A stretch of 36,374 nt of DNA from Alphaproteobacteria bacterium (GCA_021325525.1 JAJPHB010000049.1:1-36374), one strand, 5' to 3'. Counted from the stretch's first letter, positions 24,019 to 32,038 are shown. Notes: a model not told the origin generated them from the letters alone. Program-made: numbers and translations.

Positions 24019-25329
24019 TCAATAAACCGCGGCGTAGCGGGCGCAGATCTCGGCCGCGCTCAGGGAGGCGACAGCACGCAGCTCGGCGCGCTTGAAACGG
24101 AGATAGACATCGAGGAAGCGCTCCCCGAACCACTCCCGTGCGGCTTCGGTCGCGGCGAGGCGCTCGACGGCTTCATCGAGGCTCCGCGGCAGCGGCCGGA
24201 CGCCCGCCGCGCAGCGTTCCGCTTCGCTCATCTCCCAGAAATCGCGCTGCGGCGGAGGCGGCAGCCGCAGCTTCCGCCGCAGCCCGTCGAGGCCGGCGAA
24301 GATGACGGCGCCGAGCGCCATATAGGGGCTCGCCGCCGCGTCGGCGACGCGGAATTCGAGGTTGAACTGGCGCCCCGCCTCCTCCGCGGTCGGGGCGAAG
24401 ATGGGACAGACGCGCAGGCTGGCGCCGCGGTCCTGGCGGCCGAGATTGGTCCAGGTCGGCGCCCAGCGATTGGGCGTCAGGCGGTAATAGGAGGCGACCG
24501 CTGGCGCCGTCACCGCCGCCAGCGCCGGCAGGTGGTCGAGAATGCCTGCCGCGAAATGCTCGCCGAGCTCGGAGAGGCCGTAGGCGCGCTTCGGGTCGTA
24601 GAGCACCGGCCGGTCCGCGGCGTCCCGGAGGCTGAAATGGATGTGCGTGCCGTTGCCGATCCCCTGCGGCTCGAGCATCGGCGCGAAGATGGCGCGCTGG
24701 CCGAAATGCCGCGCCACCGCGCGCGCCATCTCGCGCTGAATGACGGCCTCGTCGGCGGCGCGCAGACCCGGTTTCGGCGCGATCGTCACCTCGAATTGCC
24801 GCGGCCCGTATTCCGGCAGGAAGGAATCGGGTTCGAGGCCGGCCTGACGCAGCGCCGCCAGGAAGGTCTCGCCGAACGCGCCCTGCCGGCGGAAGGAATC
24901 GAGCGCGTATGTCGCGCCCGGCCTGTCCTCGACGCCCGTGTAGACGAATTCCTGCTCGAAGGCGGAGAGGAAGGTGAGGCCCGTCTCGGCTTCGAGGCGC
25001 GCAAGGGCGCGGCGCAGGAAGTGCCGCGGGCAGCATTCCCAATTCTCGCCTTCGGTCGTCAGGATGTCGCCGAGGCAGAAGCGTTCGGTCGCGCCTTCTG
25101 CGAGCGCCACCTCGACCCGCGCCGTCGGATCGGGGACCAGCATGAGGTCGCCGAGCGTGCCGAAGGGCGTCTCGTAGATCGGCCCGAAGGCCGACATCAT
25201 GATGTTGCTGTGGGTGAGGCCGACGCCCTTGCGCGAGCGGGCGCCCCATTCGCGCACCGGCACCGCCTTGCCGCGGACGATGCCGGCGAGATCGCAAATG
25301 CCGATGAAGATGAGCGGTTCAGCCTGCAA
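24019..25329 (-). CDS. Glutamine synthetase-like ligase
   Basis: A 436-residue ATP-dependent ligase of the GS superfamily. The shortened beta-grasp N-terminus still has ICDLAGIVRGKAVP. In the catalytic barrel I see the metal-binding FEQEFVY, NGTHIHFSL (GxHxH), the ATP/substrate loop LTPNRWAPTW, and LEFRVADAAASPYMALG near the C-terminus. It lacks the adenylylation Tyr loop expected of GlnA and is shorter, so it is more likely a gamma-glutamyl amide or polyamine ligase than the housekeeping enzyme. A TTG start at 25329 follows GGGAGGCGAG; no suitable ATG is near. It heads the amidohydrolase/hydrolase/reductase genes. Confidence 0.88.
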   Translation of the reverse strand: MQAEPLIFIGICDLAGIVRGKAVPVREWGARSRKGVGLTHSNIMMSAFGPIYETPFGTLGDLMLVPDPTARVEVALAEGATERFCLGDILTTEGENWECCPRHFLRRALARLEAETGLTFLSAFEQEFVYTGVEDRPGATYALDSFRRQGAFGETFLAALRQAGLEPDSFLPEYGPRQFEVTIAPKPGLRAADEAVIQREMARAVARHFGQRAIFAPMLEPQGIGNGTHIHFSLRDAADRPVLYDPKRAYGLSELGEHFAAGILDHLPALAAVTAPAVASYYRLTPNRWAPTWTNLGRQDRGASLRVCPIFAPTAEEAGRQFNLEFRVADAAASPYMALGAVIFAGLDGLRRKLRLPPPPQRDFWEMSEAERCAAGVRPLPRSLDEAVERLAATEAAREWFGERFLDVYLRFKRAELRAVASLSAAEICARYAAVY

Positions 25330-25433
25330 GGCTCGCCTCCCGCGCCGGGTGACGCAAAGCGTAGTCGAATCCGCCCCACCCGGCTATTGACGTCAGCCCA
25401 AGCTGCGCATGATTCGCCGCGGCCGCGGCAGTC

Positions 25434-25524
25434 CCCTCACCCAGCTTCGGGTAAGGCTCGGCGCGGCCTCGCCAACCTTCCGCAACCCTCTCCCCGCGTG
25501 CGGGGAGAGGGCAGGGTGAAGGGT
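25434..25524. repeat. C/T-rich palindromic repeat, copy 5
   Basis: Contains a perfect 11-bp hairpin, CCCTCTCCCCG (25486-25496) against CGGGGAGAGGG (25501-25511), plus outer CCCCTCACCC-type (25433 on) and AGGGTGAAGGG-type (25513-25523) arms. It lies between the molybdenum hydroxylase gene and the GS-like gene, both on the minus strand, where it may cut down read-through. Confidence 0.7.
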
Positions 25525-25544
25525 TGGACCTCACCTACTTCGCC

Positions 25545-27872
25545 CTACCGCCGCGCGCGCTGGATCGCGGCCCAGACGCGCTCCGGCGAGGCCGGCATGT
25601 CGAGGTGGCGGATGCCGAGCGGGGCCAAGGCGTCGCAGACCGCATTCATGGTCGCGGCCAGCGCGCCGACCGTGCCCGCCTCGCCGACGCCCTTGGCTCC
25701 GAGCGGGTTGACCGCCGTCGGCACCTCGCGCAGCTCGACGGCGATGCGCGGCAGATCCTCGGCATGGGGCAGTGCATAGTCCATGAACGAGGCGGTGAGG
25801 AGCTGTCCTGTGCCCGCCTCGTAAAGGATCGCCTCGCCCAAGGCCTGGCCGATGCCCTGGGCGACGCCGCCATGGACCTGGCCCTCGACGAGGACGGGGT
25901 TGAGGACGCGCCCGACATCCTCGACGACGCTGTAGCGCTGGATCGCCGTGCGCCCCGTCTCGGGATCGATCTCGACCTCGCAGATATGGCAGCCATTGGG
26001 GAAGGTGACCTCGGTCGGCTGCCATTCGGCGCGGCCGTCGAGCCCCGGCTCCAGCCCCGGCGGCAGCCGCTCCGGATCCTCGGCCGCGCGCGCGACCTCC
26101 GGCAGGGTGACGGCGCGGTCGGTGCCGGCGACGCGGAAGCGGCCCTCGGCGAAGGCGATGTCGGCGGCCGCCGCCTCCAGCATCTCGGCCGCGATGAGCC
26201 GGCCCTTCTCGATTACCTTGTCGATGGCCATGGCGACGACGCTGCCGCCGACGCAGAAGGCGCTCGACCCGCCGCTGCCCCGTCCCTGCGGCAGCTGGTC
26301 GGTGTCGCCCTGCCCGTAGCGCACCTTGTCGAGCGGCACGCCGAGGCGTTGCGCGGCGAGCTGCGCGAAGCTGGTTTCGAGACCCTGGCCCGTCGACATG
26401 GCGCCGGTGAGGAGCATGACGCTGCCATCGGCTGCGACGCGCAGCGCCGCGCTGTCCTTGCCGGGCCGGCCGAAGGGCCCGCCCGCGACTTCGATCGGGT
26501 TGCAGATGCCGAGGCCGCGCAGCTTGCCGCGCGCCTTCGCCTCGGCGCGGCGGGCGGCAAACCCCTCGCGGTCGGCGAGCCGGGCCGCCGCCGCCATGTT
26601 GGCGGCGAAATCGCCGCAATCATAGGTGAAGGTGAGCGCCGTCTTGTAGGGCATGGCCTCGGGCGGCACGAGGTTGCGGCGGCGCAGCTCGAAGGGGTCG
26701 ATGCCGATCTCGCGCGCCGCCGCGTCGATGAGGCGCTCGATCGTGTAGGTCGCCTCGGGGCGCCCGGCGCCGCGATAGGGCGCCGTCGGCGCCGCATTGG
26801 TGAAGACGCCATAGGCTTCGGCGGCGATGAGCGGCGTGCGGTAGACGCCGGCGATGCCGCCGATATTGTTGATGGTCGAGAGCGAGCGCCCCGAGAGGTA
26901 GGCGCCGATGCCGATGTCGTGCCGCACTTCGAGGGCAAGGAACCGTCCTTCGGAATCGAGCGCGAGCGCGGCGCGAACGCCGATGTCGCGCGCATGGTCG
27001 TCGGCGAGGAAGCCCTCGGCGCGATCGGAGACCCAGCGCACCGGCCGCCCGAGGCGCCGCGCCGCCCAGAGGACGAGCACATCCTCGGGATGAACGCCCG
27101 ACTTCATGCCGAAGGAGCCGCCGACATCCCCGGCAATGACGCGGATCCGCGAGGGGTCGGTGCGGAAGATCGCCTGCGCCAACGTCGTCTTCAGCTGATA
27201 GGGCGATTGGTGGCTCGAATGCAGCGTGAGGCGTCCGTCCTCGCCGACGGCGCCGAGGCAGATGCGCGGCTCGATCGGGCTCGCGGCGACGCGGCTGATG
27301 CGGTACTGGAGCCGCGTCACATGGGCGGCGCCGGCGAGCGCCGATTTGACCGCCGCGGCGTCGCCGCGTTGCCACAGGAACCCGATATTGTCGGGCGCAC
27401 CCTCCCAAATCGCCGGCGCGTCGGCGGCGAGCGCGGCCTCCGTGCCGGCGAGGGCGGGCAGGCTCTCATACGCGACCTCGATGCGCTCGGCGGCATCGAG
27501 AGCCGCGGCAAGGCTCGCGCCGACGACGAAGGCGACGGCTTCGCCGACGAAGCGGACGCGCTCGCGCGCCAGAATGGGGCGCGTCTGCGCGAGCTTCGTC
27601 CCGTCGGGACGCGCGAGGTCGACGCCGCCCGGCAGGTCCGGGATGCCGTCGGCGGCGAGATCGGCGGCGGTGAAGACGCCGAGGATGCCGGGCGCTTCCC
27701 GCGCCCCTCGCGTGTCGATACGGAGGATGCGCGCATGCGCGTGCGGCGAGCGCAGGACCACGGCATGGGCCATATCCGGCAGGGCGAGGTCGCCGGTGAA
27801 GCGGCCGCTGCCGGTGAGCAAACGGTGGTCCTCACGGCGCCGCGGCGGCGGCGCCCCGGTGGCTTCGGCCAT
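25545..27872 (-). CDS. Xanthine dehydrogenase-family molybdopterin-binding (CoxL-type) large subunit, orphan
   Basis: A 775-residue molybdenum hydroxylase catalytic subunit. GDVGGSFGMK (248-257) is one molybdopterin-binding segment, and APYRGAGRP (364-372) is the active-site loop. It has AYRGAGR-like sequence rather than the VAYRCSFR of true form I CO dehydrogenase. The catalytic Glu fits E731 in AKGVGEAG. The ATG at 27872 follows a clear GAGGAGGA. The usual FAD and 2Fe-2S subunit genes are absent from its neighbourhood, so it must borrow electron-transfer subunits, perhaps those at 34667-36063. It probably hydroxylates an N-heterocycle or oxidises an aldehyde at the start of the downstream GS/amidohydrolase route. 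Confidence 0.9.
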   Translation of the reverse strand: MAEATGAPPPRRREDHRLLTGSGRFTGDLALPDMAHAVVLRSPHAHARILRIDTRGAREAPGILGVFTAADLAADGIPDLPGGVDLARPDGTKLAQTRPILARERVRFVGEAVAFVVGASLAAALDAAERIEVAYESLPALAGTEAALAADAPAIWEGAPDNIGFLWQRGDAAAVKSALAGAAHVTRLQYRISRVAASPIEPRICLGAVGEDGRLTLHSSHQSPYQLKTTLAQAIFRTDPSRIRVIAGDVGGSFGMKSGVHPEDVLVLWAARRLGRPVRWVSDRAEGFLADDHARDIGVRAALALDSEGRFLALEVRHDIGIGAYLSGRSLSTINNIGGIAGVYRTPLIAAEAYGVFTNAAPTAPYRGAGRPEATYTIERLIDAAAREIGIDPFELRRRNLVPPEAMPYKTALTFTYDCGDFAANMAAAARLADREGFAARRAEAKARGKLRGLGICNPIEVAGGPFGRPGKDSAALRVAADGSVMLLTGAMSTGQGLETSFAQLAAQRLGVPLDKVRYGQGDTDQLPQGRGSGGSSAFCVGGSVVAMAIDKVIEKGRLIAAEMLEAAAADIAFAEGRFRVAGTDRAVTLPEVARAAEDPERLPPGLEPGLDGRAEWQPTEVTFPNGCHICEVEIDPETGRTAIQRYSVVEDVGRVLNPVLVEGQVHGGVAQGIGQALGEAILYEAGTGQLLTASFMDYALPHAEDLPRIAVELREVPTAVNPLGAKGVGEAGTVGALAATMNAVCDALAPLGIRHLDMPASPERVWAAIQRARR

Positions 27873-28040
27873 TCCTCCTCCTCTCGCGCCGACGCGCAAT
27901 CGGCGGACGCGCGAACGGTCAGCGGCGGATGATAGCGAAATCCCGCCGCAATTCTAGGATGAGGGAAGCGCACCGCTTCGCGAAAGCCGGGCCGCCCGGC
28001 CGCCGCGAGCGAGAGGAAGAAGCACCGCCGCAGCGCTTGC

Positions 28041-28080
28041 GCCGGGTGCGGCGGCGCGCCGCCCGCGCCGTGCACCCGGC
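28041..28080 (-). terminator. Nested GC-rich hairpin after the glycine-zipper lipoprotein gene
   Basis: Outer stem GCCGGGTGC (28041-28049) pairs with GCACCCGGC (28072-28080), and inside it lies the palindrome GGCGGCGCGCCGCC (28050-28063). It starts about 10 nt past the lipoprotein stop on the minus strand, a terminator-like place, but without a T run. Confidence 0.5.
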
Positions 28081-28089
28081 TTCAAGCGG

Positions 28090-28332
28090 TCAGTGCTCCC
28101 AGACGGGCTTGCCGAGGTCGATCTGGTGCGAGTTCGTCAGGCCGCCCACCGCCGCGCCGGCGGCCCCGCCCAGCGCCGCTCCGGCGAGTGGCGCGCCGAC
28201 CAAGGCTCCGGCGACCGCGCCGGCGCCGGCGCCGATGGCGCCGCCGCTCAGCGCCCGATTGCCGGTGCTGGTGCCGCAAGCGGTGAGGACCAAGGCAAGC
28301 GATACGGTCAATATGGATAAACGCGCAATCAT
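28090..28332 (-). CDS. Glycine-zipper lipoprotein
   Basis: An 80-residue exported lipoprotein. The signal peptide MIARLSILTVSLALV ends in a lipobox LTAC with the lipidated Cys at C19. The mature part is a glycine zipper (SGGAIGAGAGAVAGALVG, then GGAAGAAVGG; about 29-65), a pattern of small residues every four positions that packs helices in or on membranes, as in Rick_17kDa / OmpA-associated lipoproteins. A short polar tail follows (NSHQIDLGKPVWEH). It is probably an outer-membrane envelope component of unknown role. It lies in a group of three small envelope-protein genes on the same strand. Confidence 0.85.
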   Translation of the reverse strand: MIARLSILTVSLALVLTACGTSTGNRALSGGAIGAGAGAVAGALVGAPLAGAALGGAAGAAVGGLTNSHQIDLGKPVWEH

Positions 28333-28438
28333 TGCACGATCTCCCTAAAATGCGATCACAGGTTAAACGACAAGCGTGAATCCTTCGTTCCCCTCCCGAC
28401 GCGGCGAGCCGATGGCGCGCGGAATCCGAGCCGGGCCC

Positions 28439-28681
28439 TCAGTCCCAGTGATGGTGATGATGCCCGCCGAAAGAGAAGCCGAGCCCGAAGGAGCTGAAGA
28501 CGGGCGGGGCGTAGTAGGCGGGCGGCGGATAATAATAGTAGCCGGGCGCCGCGGCATAATAGCCGGGCTCATAGGCGTAGCCGTAGGAGGGCGGCGGCGC
28601 GTAGGCGACGCAGCCGGTGAGGGCGATGCCGAGCGCTCCAAGGAGGATCGCCCGCCGCCATCCGCGCGCGCTTCTCGTCAT
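28439..28681 (-). CDS. Tyr/Pro-rich lipoprotein with polyhistidine tail
   Basis: An 80-residue lipoprotein with lipobox ALTGC (Cys at 24) after a basic, hydrophobic signal. The mature protein is low complexity: repeated Tyr-Tyr, Pro-Pro-Pro and Tyr-Ala-Pro, then FSSFGLGFSFGG, and it ends HHHHHWD. The five histidines may bind metal, which is inference. GAGGAAGGG precedes the ATG at 28681. It lies 14 bp after the next secreted-protein gene, so the two are probably cotranscribed. Homologous small Tyr/Pro-rich proteins are common in alphaproteobacteria but have no known function. Confidence 0.8.
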   Translation of the reverse strand: MTRSARGWRRAILLGALGIALTGCVAYAPPPSYGYAYEPGYYAAAPGYYYYPPPAYYAPPVFSSFGLGFSFGGHHHHHWD

Positions 28682-28695
28682 CGGCCCTTCCTCTC

Positions 28696-29052
28696 TCAAC
28701 GCACGATCCGCCAGGTTCCATCGGGCTGCAGGCAGGCCGTCCCGTAGAGCTGCTGCGGCTGCCCGCCGACGATCGAGGTCGTGGTGTATTCGCGGCATTG
28801 GCCGGCTGCCGCCGGCGGGCCGTAAACGGCGGGCGGCCCATAGGCGACAGGCGGCGGATAGCCGGGGGCCGGGACGTAGTAGACGGGCGGCGGCGCGTAA
28901 TAGACCGGCGGCGGGTAGTAATAGAGCGGCGCACCGAAGCCGATGCCGAAATGCACGAAGCCGCGCGCCGCAGCTGGCAGAGGCGCCAGCGCCAGCGCCG
29001 CGACGGCGAGACCTCCGACGGCGGCAGCCCTCAGCCTTGCCGATCCGACCAT
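28696..29052 (-). CDS. Tyr/Pro-rich secreted protein with surface-antigen-like C-terminus
   Basis: A 118-residue exported protein. A Sec signal peptide (about 1-29, ending PLPAAA) is followed by a low-complexity Tyr/Pro region (YYYPPPVYYAPPPVYYVP type, about 43-80). The folded C-terminal segment, CREYTTTSIVGGQPQQLYG and then the second Cys in TACLQPDGTWRIV, resembles the C-terminus of RT0821-type surface proteins; the two cysteines may pair. GAGGAGAAGAAGG precedes the ATG at 29052. A TATAGT box lies about 75 nt upstream (29127-29132, minus strand), a possible -10 element without a clear -35. Confidence 0.82.
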   Translation of the reverse strand: MVGSARLRAAAVGGLAVAALALAPLPAAARGFVHFGIGFGAPLYYYPPPVYYAPPPVYYVPAPGYPPPVAYGPPAVYGPPAAAGQCREYTTTSIVGGQPQQLYGTACLQPDGTWRIVR

Positions 29053-29233
29053 CCTTCTTCTCCTCCGGGCCGCACGCCACGGCCCTCCCGTCTTGGCTGC
29101 GGCGGTGCCAGCGGCCGCAGCCTTCTGACTATACGAGCGCCGTCGCCGTTCCGTGCCCGCGATCGGTGATTAAAACGACACGGCGCCGTACCGTAAAGAT
29201 GGCGCGCCGACCGTGGCGCGAAAAGGGCCGCCG

Positions 29234-29602
29234 TCAGCGCGCCGCCTTGTCGAGCAGGTGCTGCGGCGTCGAGGAGACGATCTCGGCATAGGTCGGGACG
29301 AACTTGCCGCCTTCGATGAGGCCGACAAAGGCGGGGCGCAGCTCTTCGGCGAGGATCTTGCGGATCTTGGCGTGAATGGCGATGTCGGACCACTCGCCGA
29401 CCAAGTAGAAATGGTCGGGGTCGGCGACGTCGCGGCAGAGGACGCCGTCCTTCACCTGCGCCGGCGATTTGTGCATCGGATTCTCGTCGGAATAGTCGAA
29501 GGCGTCGAAGAGGCGGATGAACTCGTCGCCCATCCCGGCCTTCACGCGGAAATCATAGATATGGAAGAAGTTGCCCTTCTTCGCCAGCGGCTCGAGCGCC
29601 AT
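29234..29602 (-). CDS. Small dimeric alpha/beta-barrel protein, ABM/EthD-like
   Basis: A 122-residue protein with the look of a ferredoxin-like dimeric alpha/beta barrel: GNFFHIYDFRVKAGMGDEFI (strand and helix), HFYLVGEWSD (central strand) and AFVGLIEGGKFVPTYAEI. This fits the antibiotic biosynthesis monooxygenase/EthD group, whose members include small cofactor-free oxygenases and accessory proteins of oxygenase pathways. No catalytic residue can be named. GGGAGGCAGG precedes the ATG at 29602. It is divergent from the Rieske dioxygenase gene across 95 bp, so the two probably share regulation. Confidence 0.7.
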   Translation of the reverse strand: MALEPLAKKGNFFHIYDFRVKAGMGDEFIRLFDAFDYSDENPMHKSPAQVKDGVLCRDVADPDHFYLVGEWSDIAIHAKIRKILAEELRPAFVGLIEGGKFVPTYAEIVSSTPQHLLDKAAR

Positions 29603-29643
29603 CGCCTGCCTCCCTTTGCTCCGAGCCTCGAGGATAGCAGCGA

Positions 29644-29671
29644 TTGCGCCGCGGGAAAAGAGAGGTATACT
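29644..29671 (+). promoter_or_regulatory. Sigma70-type promoter for the Rieske dioxygenase genes
   Basis: TTGCGC (29644-29649) and TATACT (29666-29671) are separated by 16 nt, 27 nt before the dioxygenase start. The -10 lies inside GGTATACTGAG (29664-29674), which also occurs, reverse-oriented, upstream of marR at 32094-32104. It could mark a shared operator as well as a -10 box. Confidence 0.55.
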
Positions 29672-29697
29672 GAGCATCTCGGACCGGGAGGGATGCG

Positions 29698-30960
29698 ATG
29701 CCGGATAGCGGGCGGAATGCGATCGGCGATCTTGCCGAAACCTGCGTCTGGCCGGAGGAGGGCCTGACGCGGATCCCCGACTGGGTCTATACGAGCCGCG
29801 AGGTCTATGAGCGCGAGGTCGAGCGCATCTTTCACGGGCCCTGCTGGAGCTATGTCGGCCTCGAGGCGGAGGTGCCGAATCCCGGCGACTTCAAGCGCTC
29901 CTTCCTCGGCCCCACCCCGGTCATCCTCACGCGCGACCGCGAGGGCGCCGTGCATGTCCTCGCCAATCGCTGCGCCCATCGCGGCGCCGAGCTCTGCCGC
30001 GCCGCGCGCGGCAATGCGAAGGAGCTGGTCTGCCCCTATCACCAATGGACCTACGACCTCGCCGGCAACCTCATCGGCGTGCCCTTCCGCCGCGGCCTCA
30101 AGAAGGAAGGCGGCATGCCTCCCGGCTTTCGTCTGGAGGAGCACGGGCTGCGCCGCCTCAAAGTGGCGCGGCGGGGCGGCGTCGTCTTCGCCACCTTCGC
30201 CGCGGAGATCGAGCCGCTCGAAGAGTATCTCGGCCCCGAGATCCTCGTCGATTTCGACGCCGTCTTCGACGGGCGCGAGCTCGAAATCCTCGGATACTAC
30301 CGCAACATCCAGCCCGCCAACTGGAAGCTCTACCACGAGAACCTCAAGGACCCCTACCACGCCACGCTGCTGCATGCCTATCTCGTCACCTTCGGGCTCC
30401 TCGTCGCCGGCAACAAATCGACGATGATCGTCGATGCCTCGGGGCGGCACGGGACGATGGGCTCGGCCAAGGGCGACGAGGTCAAGGTCGACGATGCGAG
30501 CCGGCGCGAGATGCGCGCCTTCCACGAGCAGATGAAGCTCCATGACGGCCGCATTCTCGACTATGTGCGCGAGTTCCGCTCGCCCTGGTCGGTGACGATG
30601 CAGACGATCTGGCCGAACCTCGTCGTCCAGCGCGAGCTCAACACGCTGGGGACGCGCCACATCGTGCCGCACGGGCCCGACGAATTCACCATGATCTGGA
30701 CGATGTTCGGCTACAAGGGCGACACGCCGGAGATGACGCGCCACCGCCTGCGCCAGGGCAATCTCATGGGGCCCGCTGGATTCCTCGGCCTCGAAGACAA
30801 CGAGGCGATGAAGTTCGTCCAGGACGGGCTCGAAAAGTCGCGGGCGGGCGCGGCCGTCGTCGAGCTCGGCGGGCGCGAGGAGGGGAGCTCGCGGACCCTC
30901 ATCACCGAGGCGGCGATCCGCTCCATGTACCGCCATTGGCGGCAGGTGATGGAGCTCTGA
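29698..30960 (+). CDS. Rieske ring-hydroxylating dioxygenase, alpha subunit
   Basis: A 420-residue catalytic subunit. The Rieske 2Fe-2S ligands are C92 and H94 (RCAHRG), C112 and H115 (VCPYHQW). The mononuclear iron site lies in NWKLYHENLKDPYHATLLH: H221 and H226 are the likely ligands and D218 the bridging Asp between centres. The family adds O2 across an aromatic ring to give a cis-dihydrodiol, or demethylates or monooxygenates. The start at 29698 has GGGAGGG 6 nt before it. The beta subunit follows 5 bp later. No ferredoxin or reductase gene is adjacent, so electrons must come from proteins encoded elsewhere. Confidence 0.93.
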   Translation: MPDSGRNAIGDLAETCVWPEEGLTRIPDWVYTSREVYEREVERIFHGPCWSYVGLEAEVPNPGDFKRSFLGPTPVILTRDREGAVHVLANRCAHRGAELCRAARGNAKELVCPYHQWTYDLAGNLIGVPFRRGLKKEGGMPPGFRLEEHGLRRLKVARRGGVVFATFAAEIEPLEEYLGPEILVDFDAVFDGRELEILGYYRNIQPANWKLYHENLKDPYHATLLHAYLVTFGLLVAGNKSTMIVDASGRHGTMGSAKGDEVKVDDASRREMRAFHEQMKLHDGRILDYVREFRSPWSVTMQTIWPNLVVQRELNTLGTRHIVPHGPDEFTMIWTMFGYKGDTPEMTRHRLRQGNLMGPAGFLGLEDNEAMKFVQDGLEKSRAGAAVVELGGREEGSSRTLITEAAIRSMYRHWRQVMEL

Positions 30961-30965
30961 GGGGG

Positions 30966-31478
30966 ATGATGCTCCCCGGCTTCGTGTCAGCGCCGGTGGC
31001 GCCCGAGCTCGCACGGGCGCTCCGCGCCGAGATCGAGGAGTTCCACGCCGCCTATTGCGCCGTCCTCGATGCCGGACGCATCGAGGAGTGGCCCGCCTTC
31101 TTCACCGCGGATGCCCTCTACCGCATCACCGGGCGCGAGAATGCCGAGGCCGGCCTTCCCGTCGGCCTCGTCTATTGCGAAGGCATGGGTATGCTGCGCG
31201 ACCGCGCCTTCGCCATCGCCAAGACCGCGATGTTCGCGCCGCGCTATCTCCTCCATTACGTGACCAACACGCGCGTTCTCGCCGCCGAGGGCGAGACGGT
31301 TGCAGCTCAGGCGAACTACATGGTCCTGCAGACGCTGACCGACGAGAGGACGACGATCCACCAGGCGGGACGCTATTTCGACCGCTTCCGCCGCGAGGCG
31401 GGCCGCCTCCTCCTCCAGGAGCGGCACTGCGTCTACGACTCCCTCCTCATCGACAATTCGCTGGTGTTGCCGGTGTAG
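30966..31478 (+). CDS. Ring-hydroxylating dioxygenase, beta subunit
   Basis: A 170-residue small subunit of the SnoaL/NTF2-like fold that packs with the alpha subunit in an alpha3beta3 enzyme. The N-terminal helix (RAEIEEFHAAYCAVLDAGRI), the strand EEWPAFFTADALYRITGREN, and LLHYVTNTRVLAAEGETVAA are characteristic. It has no cofactor and usually a structural or substrate-shaping role. The ATG at 30966 (or the next codon, 30969) follows GAGGGGG, 5 bp after the alpha stop. The stop is followed by a half-palindromic repeat (31486-31517) and then the convergent marR gene. Confidence 0.9.
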   Translation: MMLPGFVSAPVAPELARALRAEIEEFHAAYCAVLDAGRIEEWPAFFTADALYRITGRENAEAGLPVGLVYCEGMGMLRDRAFAIAKTAMFAPRYLLHYVTNTRVLAAEGETVAAQANYMVLQTLTDERTTIHQAGRYFDRFRREAGRLLLQERHCVYDSLLIDNSLVLPV

Positions 31479-31485
31479 GGACGGT

Positions 31486-31517
31486 CGTCGCTGCGAGCCG
31501 AAGGCGAAGCAGTCCAG
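31486..31517. repeat. Half copy of the second palindromic repeat
   Basis: CGTCGCTGCGAGCCGAAGGC and the following GAAGCAGTCCAG resemble the left arm at 2111-2145 (GTCATGGCGAGG ... CGAAGCAATCCA). No matching right arm is seen, so it looks like a decayed copy. It lies between the dioxygenase and marR stops. Confidence 0.4.
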
Positions 31518-31534
31518 CGCCGCCGCCCCTCGCG

Positions 31535-32038
31535 CTACTCCCGCAACAGGCTCCGCCCGTACTGGTTGTTGCCGTCGATGAGCTGCACCAGCATCGCCAT
31601 GAAGCGCTCGCGCTCGGCCGGCGGCAGCGGCGCGAGGAGCCGTTCCTGCGCGCGCTGCATGGCGCCGCGCATGTCGCGGACCAGCGCCTCGCCCTCCGCC
31701 GTCAGGAAGGCCAGCATCATGCGGCGGTCGCCCTTGCCCCTGGCACGGCGGACGAGGCCGCGCTCGGCGAGGCGCTTCAGCACGTCGGCGACATTGGTGC
31801 GGTCGATGCCGAGCTCGGCGCCGAGCGTCACCTGGTCGCTGCCCGGGTAATGGAGGAGCGCCGTCATCAGCCCGTACTGCACCGGGGTGATGGCGAAGCC
31901 GCGGCACTCCTCGGCGAAGAGCGCGGAATGAATCTGGTGGAGGCGGCGCACGAGATAGCCGGGCCGCGACCAGAGCGGCAGGCGCGGCTGCGGCGCCTCG
32001 GCGGCGACGAGGGCCATGCGGTTTGTCTGCTTCGCCAA
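31535..32038 (-). CDS. MarR-family transcriptional regulator
   Basis: A 167-residue winged-helix regulator. The dimerisation helices (about 22-45 and 120-160) flank the wHTH: TPVQYGLMTALLHYPG, recognition helix in GIDRTNVADVLKRLAERGLV (about 78-97), and the wing RARGKGDRRMMLAFLT. MarR dimers usually repress nearby catabolic genes and release DNA on binding an aromatic ligand. The start is uncertain: TTG at 32038 follows GAGGAACCC, ATG at 32017 is also possible, and the ATG at 32116 lies upstream of the likely -10 box (32097-32102), so it is probably untranscribed. It is divergent from the molybdenum hydroxylase genes and convergent with the dioxygenase genes, and likely controls one or both. 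Confidence 0.87.
   Translation of the reverse strand: MAKQTNRMALVAAEAPQPRLPLWSRPGYLVRRLHQIHSALFAEECRGFAITPVQYGLMTALLHYPGSDQVTLGAELGIDRTNVADVLKRLAERGLVRRARGKGDRRMMLAFLTAEGEALVRDMRGAMQRAQERLLAPLPPAERERFMAMLVQLIDGNNQYGRSLLRE

Noticed and set aside
24019-25329. Housekeeping glutamine synthetase glnA
   Set aside because: It is shorter, has a TTG start, lies in a catabolic block with amidohydrolases, and lacks an adenylylation-loop tyrosine that I could find.
25545-27872. True carbon monoxide dehydrogenase (coxL form I)
   Set aside because: The diagnostic VAYRCSFR active-site loop is missing; the loop reads APYRGAGRP. The second large subunit (32310-34670) also lacks it, with PYRGVARPG.
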